Assembly (NCBI GenBank): GCA_002472565.1
Contig: DKSK01000029.1
Span: forward strand, 1-58,147
Reading direction: 5' to 3'
Origin: Bacteroidales bacterium UBA7258
GTDB lineage: Bacteria > Bacteroidota > Bacteroidia > Bacteroidales > UBA932
DNA: 58,147 nucleotides
The notes beneath the pieces were generated by a model that was not told the origin of the DNA, made no database searches, and worked only from the letters and a program-made list of their open reading frames with translations. Positions 28,801 through 35,789 of the stretch are shown one piece after another. Position numbers and translations under genes: made by a program. Numbering within the stretch: position 1 is the first letter of the stretch; every line of letters begins with the position of its first letter.

Positions 28801-28916
28801 TCTATGTCTGGGATCAGCGAAACCGGAAGCTGGATGAGCGACACGATACCCAGGACCATGATGACAAGCAGTCCCATGGTCACGGTTATCGGCCTCTCTA
28901 TCAGAGTCTTCAGCAT
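25857..28916 (-). CDS. RND-family efflux permease (first of a pair)
   Basis: A 1019-residue RND permease. It starts MLKTLIERPITVTMGLLVIMVLGIVSL and shows porter motifs (VRVNAPDLSSKEIDE), the TM4 segment GVGMIVDNTIVLTDN and the TM10 segment GIVINDSILKIATINELR. It begins 4 bases after the stop of the fused TolC/adaptor gene and overlaps the second permease. In a normal pump it would bind a periplasmic adaptor; here only the adaptor's membrane-proximal part exists, and that part is fused to the outer-membrane factor. Substrate cannot be inferred. Confidence 0.93.
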   Translation of the reverse strand: MLKTLIERPITVTMGLLVIMVLGIVSLIQLPVSLIPDIDVPNIMVRVNAPDLSSKEIDETVLRPLRQNLIQISKLDEFKSEARDGVGTISLTFSVGTDMDYAFIEANEKIDRSMSALGNVERPKVYKSSASDIPAFYVNLTLKAQDAVSQDRDPDLYPVSDAFSKLSAFASEVISKRIEQLPEVAMVDVSGCVEPEILIIPDEAALREAGMSLADFESVINAADVRLGSLTIRDGEYRYNVKFQSIAATKEDIENISLNCNGRIFKVKELSRVIEHPAKRSGLVRSDGKDAISLAVIKQSDAKMSAMKSKMNTLAAQLEADYPEIDFQVTRDQTELLEYSINSLFQNIIAGILLACIIIFMFMQDFRSPALVALTIPTALIFSMLVFRLAGMTLNIISLSGLILGVGMIVDNTIVLTDNITARWRRGDDLRTAVLEGTSEVTAPMLSSVLTTCAVFIPLVFVSGVAGAMFYDEAMAVTITLLTAYLVTVIVMPVYYWNWYKKLPAFKPSPLLARFTLGGFTRFYENFLTWMLRHNWAGWTIFAVSAAGILVCFAFMKRTKLPDISYSDTLVNVNWNSHVSLEQNTERVVSLEKAVGAMAEQITSMVGMQQFILSHDSGNDVSGATLYVKCRDSRTLGEMKEKISSEISAKWPEAIFSFESSGNIFDMVFSENEPELVARLRPVSVPRIETARLEGLLSEIRAAEPELTVPEPVFKRDLLYVADPDKMALYGVSYGNLLVALKNFLNENELFTIVQGNRSLPVVMGVDRRGVKSIIEGNFISAGDREIPVSALMRQTWEQDLKSIVSGAEGVYYPLELDIPGKEVKAKMREISDVVRNNGDFEVSYSGAYFSNNKMVEELSFVLFIAVVLLYLILASQFESLIQPFIILSEVIIDIFVSLLVLWICGISINLMSMIGLVVVCGIVINDSILKIATINELRKEGMGLELAIYEAGHRRLKAIVMTSLTTILSVCPFLAGEGMGNDLQFPMALVIISGMTIGTFVSLFFVPVVYHEIYRTRK

Positions 28917-28920
28917 AAGC

Positions 28921-30669
28921 TTATTGTTTGAGTGAGACCTCCGAGCCGTCGGCGAGGTTCAGGTTGCCGGAAATGATGACCGTGTCGCCAGGTTCCAGGA
29001 CGGCTCTCCTGCCCTTGTCAGCGGTCACCGCATGGCTGTCAGAATTGGAATCCAGAATATTCACATAAGTCCAGCTTGAGCGTCCCCTGCTATATTTGAA
29101 AAGGACATATTGGTTATCCCTTATCACCACGGCGCTTTTCGGCACGACAAGCTGTCCCTGCACTTTCCTCTGGACGGTGACCTTGACGTTCATCCCGTCA
29201 ATAAGGCCTCCGGGATTTGCAATTGCCGCGGTCACCATCACCTGGCCCTTGGAATCCACCGTTGGGTTGACATTCGTTACGGTGCCCCGGACTGCCACAC
29301 TTTCATCGGCGTAAGGCACGACGAGGACCTGAAGCCCCAACTCCAACACAGAAGCATCACCGTTCCTGAATTTCTCCATGATGATTGAATACCTTTCCTC
29401 TGCAATCTCGGAAGCTCTTCTGGAGATATCGCATTGCTGCCGCTGATTATTGAATTGGCTTACATTCTTGAATATCTTCGCCCTGAAATCGTTTTCGCTC
29501 TGTTCCACATCGGCTTTCACGGCCTCCGCCCTGGCCTCTGCCCTCTTGACGCGGCCGGAACCGAGTCCCCAGTCGAAAATCGGCATGCTGAACGAGACCC
29601 CGAACACTTCCTGGTCAACAAGGTTCCTATACGCTTGTGAAAAGGTGTCATCGGAATTTGAAGCTCCGAATTTTGCGGAAACCGACACAGAAGGACTCCG
29701 CCTCGCCTTTGCCTGGGCGATACTTGACTCTGCGTTCAAAATCTTGATTTCATTCTCCAGCCTGAAGGATGAATTTTTCATAGCCTTGTCCAGCACCATG
29801 TCATTATCCATCCATATCTCCGGAAGAGTGCTGTCCAACAAGGGCGTCACCTCATGACTCTCATCATAGCCAAGGAAAGAATTGAGTACCATCCGGGCCT
29901 CTTTCACAGAGACTGCGGCTTTGTTTATAGCTATGCTGTCATTTAGATTGCGGAGCTGAAGCTGGAGGTATTCATCCCTCGTGACTGAACCCAGTTTCAC
30001 TCTCTCTTCGGCCACCGAAAGCATCTGTCTTGTGTTTTCGTAATTCGCCACCGACCTGTCTTGGTCTCTTTGGGCTAGCAGAAGGTTAAAAAAAGCTTCA
30101 GCGGCGTTCACCGTTATATCCTCCATAGACTCGATGTAGACCCTTTTCGCTTCCTCATATTCCTTTGGAGAAATCTTTTTCGCCCATTTGAATTCGTTAT
30201 ACGCAAAAATAGGCTGGGTGTACGAAATATAGACCGGCTGGGAGTACCACGAAGTGCTCTTGTTATTTCCATATTGGTCAGTACGAGACAGGGATGAGTA
30301 TAAGCTGACCGTTCCTCCGGTTAAGGTTACGTTCTGTTTTATGAATAATCCCACATCGTTTGTCAGATTGTAGACGCTCACGTAATGCAGATCTCCCGTG
30401 TTGTAATCCTGAAGCTGAGAAAGTGTGCGGTTGAACTGTCCGACATTTCCGTAAAGGTTGAGGGAGGGCAGCCTGTCAGCCTTGTAAGTCCTGTATGCCC
30501 AATAGCTGGACACAAAGTTGGACTTGGCGGCAAGGGCTTCAGCCGACTTTTGCCGAGCGGTCGCGACAGCCTCTTCCAGGGTCATTTCCTGGGCGCAGGC
30601 TATGCCCGCGGGAATTATCAGGGACAGGGCCGTCATCATCAAGTATTTCATAGGAATCTTCTTCATCAC
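28921..30669 (-). CDS. chimeric efflux protein: TolC-family outer-membrane factor fused to adaptor C-terminus
   Basis: A 582-residue continuous frame with a signal peptide (IIPAGIACAQ). Residues about 25-444 are a TolC-family outer-membrane factor (MTLEEAVATARQKS, AFFNLLLAQRD, FGVSFSMPIFDWGLGSGR) up to the motif EKFRNGDASVLEL. From residue 445 (base 29337) it becomes the beta-barrel and membrane-proximal end of an RND adaptor: VVPYADESVAVRGTVTNVNP, IDGMNVKVTVQRK, LVVPKSAVVIRD, VLEPGDTVIISG. The last TolC helices and the adaptor's anchor, lipoyl and hairpin domains are missing. Normally these are two genes, so an internal deletion of roughly 0.8-0.9 kb that kept the frame is the simplest reading. 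It could be an assembly error, a dead pump, or a true fusion. Confidence 0.85.
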   Translation of the reverse strand: MMKKIPMKYLMMTALSLIIPAGIACAQEMTLEEAVATARQKSAEALAAKSNFVSSYWAYRTYKADRLPSLNLYGNVGQFNRTLSQLQDYNTGDLHYVSVYNLTNDVGLFIKQNVTLTGGTVSLYSSLSRTDQYGNNKSTSWYSQPVYISYTQPIFAYNEFKWAKKISPKEYEEAKRVYIESMEDITVNAAEAFFNLLLAQRDQDRSVANYENTRQMLSVAEERVKLGSVTRDEYLQLQLRNLNDSIAINKAAVSVKEARMVLNSFLGYDESHEVTPLLDSTLPEIWMDNDMVLDKAMKNSSFRLENEIKILNAESSIAQAKARRSPSVSVSAKFGASNSDDTFSQAYRNLVDQEVFGVSFSMPIFDWGLGSGRVKRAEARAEAVKADVEQSENDFRAKIFKNVSQFNNQRQQCDISRRASEIAEERYSIIMEKFRNGDASVLELGLQVLVVPYADESVAVRGTVTNVNPTVDSKGQVMVTAAIANPGGLIDGMNVKVTVQRKVQGQLVVPKSAVVIRDNQYVLFKYSRGRSSWTYVNILDSNSDSHAVTADKGRRAVLEPGDTVIISGNLNLADGSEVSLKQ

Positions 30670-30737
30670 TATTGTCTTGTCATATCTCGTTTCCTTTGGT
30701 GCAGAAGCGAATCAATGCGGCATCTCCATTTTCTAAG

Positions 30738-31809
30738 TTAAAGATCAATCTTCAGTTTTCCTATATATGTCTTGCGAAACTTGTCCCGGATAACGGAATA
30801 GATTACTCCCTCTGATTCCGAGTAAGTAATAGGTCCTACGCTGTAGTCTGTCTTTAGAAGTTTTACCGGCCTCCCCTTCCAGTCGAATACGGCGATGTCT
30901 GAATAAATAAGCTCCTTTTTCTCGCCATACTTTGATCCGTCGAACGGAATCAATATATAGGAATCCGTGGCGCAGGGCCTTCCAAACCCCTTGACAGCAT
31001 CGTCTTTCTTCTGCACATCATACCCCTGACCGTGAACTTGGGAGGGAAATAGCGTCTGAGGTAGTCCTCCTTGATTGAATCATCACTGACGGAGAATATC
31101 TCTATCACCCCTGCACCGTTATATGTCATAACGAAGCGTTTTTTATCTGGAGAAAGGGCTAAAGAATAGCCTTGTGCACCCAAACGGAATTTCACCATAG
31201 GGTCCTCGCCGTCGAAAGGAGATGTGTAAATAGCAGAGAGGATATTCCCATCAGCATCTTCTAACGTAAGCCTAGGGTATTCCGCCGGATCTTTCTTAAG
31301 CGGCACAGCCTGATAACGCAGATAGTTATTCTCGATTCTGAAATTCTCTCTCATTCCAGCGCTATTCCCGACTTGCAACGGAACATTTGTAATCGCCGCA
31401 TTCCTCCCATGGTCTTCCAGGGCGATTACAAAATCTCTTGCTCCATCGTAATCATAGAAATGAATGGCCTTGCCTTCATTACGCAAAGACATCGGAGGAA
31501 AGGTGATTTCATTCGGCCCTCTTCCCATATTGAGATAATCGGCTATCTTACTACCTGCCGTGTCAAAAACGTGAAGGAATGTCTCGACAGAATCACGTTG
31601 ATATTCCGAAACAACAAGCAAATCATCAACTCGAATAATATTCGACGCCCAATTCCACAGAGGCTCATAAGCGACTAGGGAGAACTTAACTTCCCCACCT
31701 CTTTGAAAGTCGGCGGCTTGTACGAATCCGAAGAATTACCTCCGCAACCTACGGCCACCGTGACTGCCACGGCGGCCGTTATGAAAATGCTACTGTACTT
31801 TCCTGTCAT
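30738..31809 (-). pseudogene. six-bladed-propeller (BF3164/TolB-like) lipoprotein, two frameshifts
   Basis: Three frame segments form one protein. The first starts at 31809 with a lipoprotein signal (VTVAVGC) and stops at about 31677 after KEVGKLSSP. The second continues LVAYEPLWNW...LLVVSEYQRDS to about 31022. The third continues QKKDDAVKGFGRPCATDSY to 30738. Each break is repaired by adding one base to a short homopolymer: a CCC run near 31680 and a GGGG run near 31024. This suggests sequencing or slippage errors rather than old decay. The motif MGRGPNEITFPPMSL is typical of the Bacteroidetes 6-bladed propeller lipoproteins. Its -7 box (TAACTTTG on minus, 31817-31824) lies unusually close to the start. 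The intact paralogue is the next gene upstream. Confidence 0.75.
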
Positions 31810-31921
31810 AAAAACTCAAAGTTATGATTATTGTGTTTGGCCTTTTCTCATCATCCGGAACAATTCTCAGCAAAAAGAGCCGCTATCACGACAGCAGCTC
31901 CGACTATCGTTCTATGAACTT

Positions 31922-33064
31922 TCATATCGTGAAATTAATCCGGACTATGACCGGGTTCCCATTTTCAGGTATCACGAGTCCGCACTTGTCTATGAGATAT
32001 TTCTTTAGGATATCCGGGGTCTTCGAACTGGAATCGATACCAGGCTCGGCATAGACAAAGTAAACGTAATCTTCATCTGCGCCTACTCCGCTCATAGGCA
32101 TTACCATCTCCCCCACAGACTGCCACTTTATGCCTTTTTCTCCATTCTTGTCCATGACGAAGTTCCATACCGAAGACTCTTTTCCAAAGGCTGAGCAATA
32201 GAAGACTTCATCCGTAATCAGGACGGAAGACGGGCATTTGAGATAATTATCCTCGAAGATATTCTCAAAATACTGCATCGGATTATCCTTTCCACGGATT
32301 GCGAAACGAGCAGGAAGAGCCTTGGCTCCGAGGTCTATCTTTCCGCATGGAACGACCTCATCGCCTTTGACCGTGTAGAAATCTCCAGATGAAGGCCCGA
32401 AAGAGAGAAGATAGCTGTTGTCCTTATTCTGAAAGCACACTGGTTTGAAGCCCATTGATATATTGAAATCTGATCTCGGCACAGCCTCTCCTACTATCTT
32501 TCCCTCCTTATTAATGTATTTCAAGCAATTGAACTCCTTATCAAAATTACTTACATCTTCACCTGCAGGATTGGCGAAATACAAAGCTACCTTATTATCC
32601 GGCAAAGGGAGGATTGCATCGGCTGTATTGTCTTTGATTTCAGCTTCGGTCTTCGAGATGAATGAGCCGTCGGAGAGAGAGTATCTTATAATTTCATTGC
32701 GAGGAGTGAGGACCAGAACTTCAGTTCCTTCAGGATTCAGGCAGACATCCCTGACGCTCAAGTACTCCCCCGGACCTCTTCCCGGTCTTCCGATTTGGCC
32801 CAGAGGCTTGCCTTTTTTGTCATAACGGTTAATTTGTCCTCCGACCGTCACATAACCCTCAGACGTAGATAGAACCTTGGTAACGCCGGAAATCAAGTCC
32901 CCCTGAAGCCGAATGATGTCAACGTCCTGGATGTATTCATCGAGGCTTGTAACTTCCTGAGTGTTATCAAGTTCCATCGAGTCCACCGCAGAGCTGGCTT
33001 TCTGTTTGCATGACATTACGGCCGCCGCCATGAAGGCCATGCCAAATAATGCAAATCTGCCCAT
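31922..33064 (-). CDS. six-bladed beta-propeller lipoprotein
   Basis: A 380-residue lipoprotein (AAAVMSC at about residue 19). It contains the family signature IGRPGRGPGEYLSVRDVCLN and repeats ending in strand pairs such as EVLVLTPRNEIIRYSLSDGSF. Bacteroidetes encode many of these six-bladed propeller lipoproteins, often in tandem near signalling or efflux genes; their ligands are mostly unknown. It lies about 110 bases upstream of a frameshifted paralogue on the same strand. The pair lies just upstream of the RND pump operon, but no shared promoter is evident. Confidence 0.82.
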   Translation of the reverse strand: MGRFALFGMAFMAAAVMSCKQKASSAVDSMELDNTQEVTSLDEYIQDVDIIRLQGDLISGVTKVLSTSEGYVTVGGQINRYDKKGKPLGQIGRPGRGPGEYLSVRDVCLNPEGTEVLVLTPRNEIIRYSLSDGSFISKTEAEIKDNTADAILPLPDNKVALYFANPAGEDVSNFDKEFNCLKYINKEGKIVGEAVPRSDFNISMGFKPVCFQNKDNSYLLSFGPSSGDFYTVKGDEVVPCGKIDLGAKALPARFAIRGKDNPMQYFENIFEDNYLKCPSSVLITDEVFYCSAFGKESSVWNFVMDKNGEKGIKWQSVGEMVMPMSGVGADEDYVYFVYAEPGIDSSSKTPDILKKYLIDKCGLVIPENGNPVIVRINFTI

Positions 33065-33621
33065 ATCATTTGTGGTTTTGGTTAAAATTCAGGCTTATGA
33101 TATTTGTCAGTAAGTATCTCGCAAAATCGGCCGTTTCGGGGATAAGGGTAAAGCCGTCACGTACAGCCTTTAGGTTTAACAACCTCCGCCGTTAAGTTAA
33201 GCACTTAAAACGAATAAAACAAGGCTTCGTTTAAAATTTCCGGAAAAATTCTTTCTATCCGGCATAATGGTTTTCCATAGATTGAAACTTCAGTCATTTT
33301 CATTCCGATAAGGCTTTCCTGGCATGAAAGTCCTCTTACCGCCTGAACCCCCACAGGCGGATACCATTAATGTTCAAGCCTTTGCCGAGGCCGGACTCTT
33401 AAAAGGAAGTTCTTGATCAGATGTTTTTTGAGCGGACGGACCTGGTCATTCATCCGCTTACACTTTATTACTCTACCGACTAATCTTCTCTATTTCACTT
33501 CCTCGCTTCACGAATTGCTTTCAATTTGTTACACGATTATGCAGGCGAGACAACAAAGGCTCAGGCGCGGCAGGGAAACCGCGCCAGACTTGCCTCGCCT
33601 CTTGGCTATGAGACGCCGGGC
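33065..33621. other. 557-base intergenic region with two hairpins
   Basis: No convincing gene. CCGCCTG and CAGGCGG form a small hairpin at about 33340-33361. A nested structure lies at 33543-33600: outer AGGCGAG/CTCGCCT and inner GGCGCGG/CCGCGCC stems. It is 22 bases beyond the mgsA stop codon and has no T-run. It may be a 3'-end stabiliser or a structured RNA. The rest is AT-rich. Confidence 0.5.
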
Positions 33622-34080
33622 TTACTTCAACTTACGGTTCTTATAAGATTCTATGCAGGAAGGTATGATGCGCTGGTAGTCTTTGCTGGTGTAGAGCGGC
33701 GAGGAAATAATGAAATCAGCGGTACTCCGGTTGGTCGCAAAAGGAATGTTATAAAGCGAGGCCAGGCGGGTAAGACCCATCACGTCGTTCTGATGGCCCT
33801 GCATGATAAGGTTATCGCAGAAGAAAACCAGCATGTCGATTTTTCCCTCCGCAATCATCGCGCCTATTTCAAAGTCGCCTCCGAGCGGACCGCTGAGCAG
33901 GCACACGATCGGAGGGATGTCCGCTCCCCTCAATTCCGTAAGAGCCTCTCTTATGAGTCTGCCTGTTGTTCCCGTACAAAAGAGATTACAGTCGCTGAGC
34001 GAACCGGCATTGAATTTCACCCAGCTTACAAGTTCTTCCTTCCTGGAATCATGAGCGACAAGAGCGATGTTTTTTATCAT
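33622..34080 (-). CDS. mgsA: methylglyoxal synthase
   Basis: A 152-residue enzyme that converts dihydroxyacetone phosphate to methylglyoxal and phosphate, bypassing lower glycolysis when phosphate is short. The family motifs are in order: LVAHDSRK (H10), CTGTTGRLI (phosphate loop, 35-43), SGPLGGD with the catalytic Asp at 69, QGHQNDV with H96 and D99 matching the E. coli His-Asp pair, and ATNRSTADFII. Length is normal. It stands alone with a consensus -7 box 19 bases upstream. A possible sigma54-driven small RNA is encoded on the opposite strand beyond that promoter. Confidence 0.96.
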   Translation of the reverse strand: MIKNIALVAHDSRKEELVSWVKFNAGSLSDCNLFCTGTTGRLIREALTELRGADIPPIVCLLSGPLGGDFEIGAMIAEGKIDMLVFFCDNLIMQGHQNDVMGLTRLASLYNIPFATNRSTADFIISSPLYTSKDYQRIIPSCIESYKNRKLK

Positions 34081-34098
34081 AGGAAAACAGATTTTCTA

Positions 34099-34106
34099 CA
34101 AAAATA
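34099..34106 (-). promoter_or_regulatory. -7 box of mgsA
   Basis: Minus strand TATTTTTG, a perfect TAnnTTTG match, 19 bases before the mgsA start. No clear -33 element. Confidence 0.55.
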
Positions 34107-34125
34107 GCATTTTCGGACCGATAAA

Positions 34126-34206
34126 GAACACCTGCATCCTAAGCAGGAGACCCTCCTCTCCCAGGGCGGGCTCTCTAAGCGGCTTGATATCACCTTCTAA
34201 GGTTCG
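34126..34206. other. GC-rich structured intergenic element
   Basis: A GC-rich island between very AT-rich flanks. GAAC (34126) pairs with GTTC (34206), enclosing CCTGC/GCAGG and GAGACCC/GGGCTCTC-type stems. It could be a non-coding RNA or part of the mgsA regulatory region; the strand is unknown and no good promoter directs it clearly. Confidence 0.4.
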
Positions 34207-34251
34207 GGAAAGAAACGATTTGGAGAATAATTTTAACGATAAAAACAAGTT

Positions 34252-34267
34252 TGGCACGATCTTCGCA
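34252..34267 (+). promoter_or_regulatory. sigma54-type promoter
   Basis: TGGCACG-N4-TCGCA matches the -24/-12 consensus TGGCACG-N4-TTGCW with one mismatch and exact spacing (GG to GC 12 bases). Transcription would start near 34278, rightward. No rpoN or enhancer-binding protein gene is in the window. Confidence 0.5.
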
Positions 34268-34277
34268 TAAAAGATAA

Positions 34278-34374
34278 GTCGAATGACAAAAACACATAAG
34301 CTAGTTTTATTATATTGAATAAGTGAAACATAGGGGATAAGGGCTCGTTGTGAAACGAGCCCTTTTTCTTTTTG
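34278..34374 (+). ncRNA. candidate small RNA ending at an intrinsic terminator
   Basis: The plus strand has a sigma54-like promoter, about 97 bases of AT-rich sequence, and a strong terminator, but no real gene. That fits a small RNA of about 97 bases. A tiny frame of 11 codons (ATG in GTCGAATGACAAA, reading MTKTHKLVLLY) could make it a leader peptide instead. The boundaries are inferred. Confidence 0.4.
34340..34374 (+). terminator. rho-independent terminator, plus strand
   Basis: GGGCTCGT and ACGAGCCC form a perfect stem around a short loop, followed by TTTTTCTTTTT. No protein gene on the plus strand precedes it; both neighbours are on the minus strand. Confidence 0.85.
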
Positions 34375-34408
34375 TTTCCGGCCCTGCCCTGTCCTGGCGG
34401 GAAGTGGC

Positions 34409-35722
34409 CTACTCGGGATAGAGTAGATATGGACGTCGCAGAGCTTTGAATTTTTCGACGTCGGAGGCCCACTTCCCGCTGATTTCTTCGGCCGTCTTTC
34501 CGACCATTATATCTTCGCGGACATATCTCTGGCCTGCAAGGGCGTCGAAATGGCCCTTGCGGAAGAATTTTTCACCCATAGGGATGGACGGTTCTCCTTC
34601 CCAGCCCTCGGGGTCCTCACGGTTCAATCCCGCGTAGGCCTCGATGACGTAGGAAAGGTTGATTTTTCCGGCCCAGATTGAATCGAGAGGCAGGCCTCTG
34701 AGGTCACGGCCATAGCAGACCTCTCCCTCATAGCGCGGAGATGTGGCTCCCGGCATACTTTCCGGGATAAAGGAGAAATTATAGCCTCTCAAAGCAGGAT
34801 GGCCGAAACATTCGAAGGGGAAGGCTGTTCCGCGGCCCCCTGAAACCACAGTTCCTTCAAAGTAACAGGTCGAAGAGTAGAGGTAGATGCTCTTCATGTC
34901 TTTGAGATTCGGAGAAGGCCTCTGGATGAGCGAATATTTGGTCTCGTGCGTATAGCCAAGACAAGGAACGACTTCGAGGTCACATTTTCTTCCGCCTTCG
35001 AGCCAACCCTCGCCGTTGATCATCTGTGCAAGCTCACCAAGAGTCATTCCGTGAACCGTAGGAATCGGCAGCCAGCCTACCCCTGTCCTCAGATTCAAGG
35101 TGTCAAGGATCGGGCCGTCTACATAGAAGCCGTTAGGATTCGGTCTGTCAAACACGACCACGCTCTTTCCATGCATAGCGCATGCGTCCATGAGATGAGT
35201 CATGGTAACGTAATAGGTGTAGTACCTGAGACCGACGTCCTGTATGTCGACTACGAGGACGTCGAATTTAGCCATGTTCTCATCGCTCGGGAAATGGCTG
35301 CCTTCCTCATAGAGGGAAAGTATCGGAACGCCGGTTTTCTCATCCACGGAGCTGGAGACAAGCTCGCCGGCGTCCGCCGTTCCCCTGAAGCCGTGTTCCG
35401 GAGAAAAGATAGCCGTCACGTTCACGCCCTCACTGATGAGGACATCGAGGATGTGCGGTCCCAAGGACGTGTCCCCAGGACCGAGAAGGGGATCGAGGCT
35501 TGTCTCGTCCGTGCATAGCTGAGGCCGGGTCTCGCGGCCTTTTACGAGGTCTCCGACAACCCCGGTCTGATTGCTGAAGAGGGCGACCCTCTTTCCTTCA
35601 AGAAGAGGCAGATAGACATCGGAACGCTCGTCGCCGAGAACAATCCGCTGTTCCTCGGCCCTGCCGCAGGATACTGCCGCGATGATGGCCGCGGCGGCCG
35701 CCAAAAGTCTTTGAAGATGCAT
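34409..35722 (-). CDS. NamZ-type exo-beta-N-acetylmuramidase (DUF1343) lipoprotein
   Basis: About 437 residues from MHLQRLL. The longer frame to 35743 would start inside a terminator hairpin. A lipoprotein signal (IAAVSCG) is present. The DUF1343 hallmarks are VALFSNQTGVVG, FSPEHGFRG with the acidic residue of the GH171 active site, VVDIQDVGLRYYTY, VVFDRPNPNG, VVSGGRGTAFPFECFG and DALAG. The family (GH171) removes non-reducing N-acetylmuramic acid from peptidoglycan fragments, here probably in the periplasm for cell-wall recycling. Its start codon directly follows the T-run of the atp operon terminator, so it either relies on read-through or has a promoter I cannot see. Confidence 0.9.
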   Translation of the reverse strand: MHLQRLLAAAAAIIAAVSCGRAEEQRIVLGDERSDVYLPLLEGKRVALFSNQTGVVGDLVKGRETRPQLCTDETSLDPLLGPGDTSLGPHILDVLISEGVNVTAIFSPEHGFRGTADAGELVSSSVDEKTGVPILSLYEEGSHFPSDENMAKFDVLVVDIQDVGLRYYTYYVTMTHLMDACAMHGKSVVVFDRPNPNGFYVDGPILDTLNLRTGVGWLPIPTVHGMTLGELAQMINGEGWLEGGRKCDLEVVPCLGYTHETKYSLIQRPSPNLKDMKSIYLYSSTCYFEGTVVSGGRGTAFPFECFGHPALRGYNFSFIPESMPGATSPRYEGEVCYGRDLRGLPLDSIWAGKINLSYVIEAYAGLNREDPEGWEGEPSIPMGEKFFRKGHFDALAGQRYVREDIMVGKTAEEISGKWASDVEKFKALRRPYLLYPE

Positions 35723-35757
35723 AAGAAAAAGCGCCGGCGGCATATACCGGCGGCGCT
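35723..35757 (-). terminator. terminator of the atp operon
   Basis: Minus strand AGCGCCGCCGG pairs with CCGCCGGCGCT with one mismatch around TATATG, followed by TTTTTCTT that ends at the NamZ start codon. Confidence 0.85.
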
Positions 35758-35789
35758 AAGATAAGGATTCCGGCTGGGATTTCCTCGCC

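Noticed and set aside
33413..33646. A 77-codon frame in the mgsA downstream region
   Set aside because: No homology that I recognise, no promoter, basic low-complexity tail; overlaps the mgsA end.
34233..34472. A 79-codon minus-strand frame
   Set aside because: Spans a strong terminator and the end of the NamZ gene; no family resemblance.
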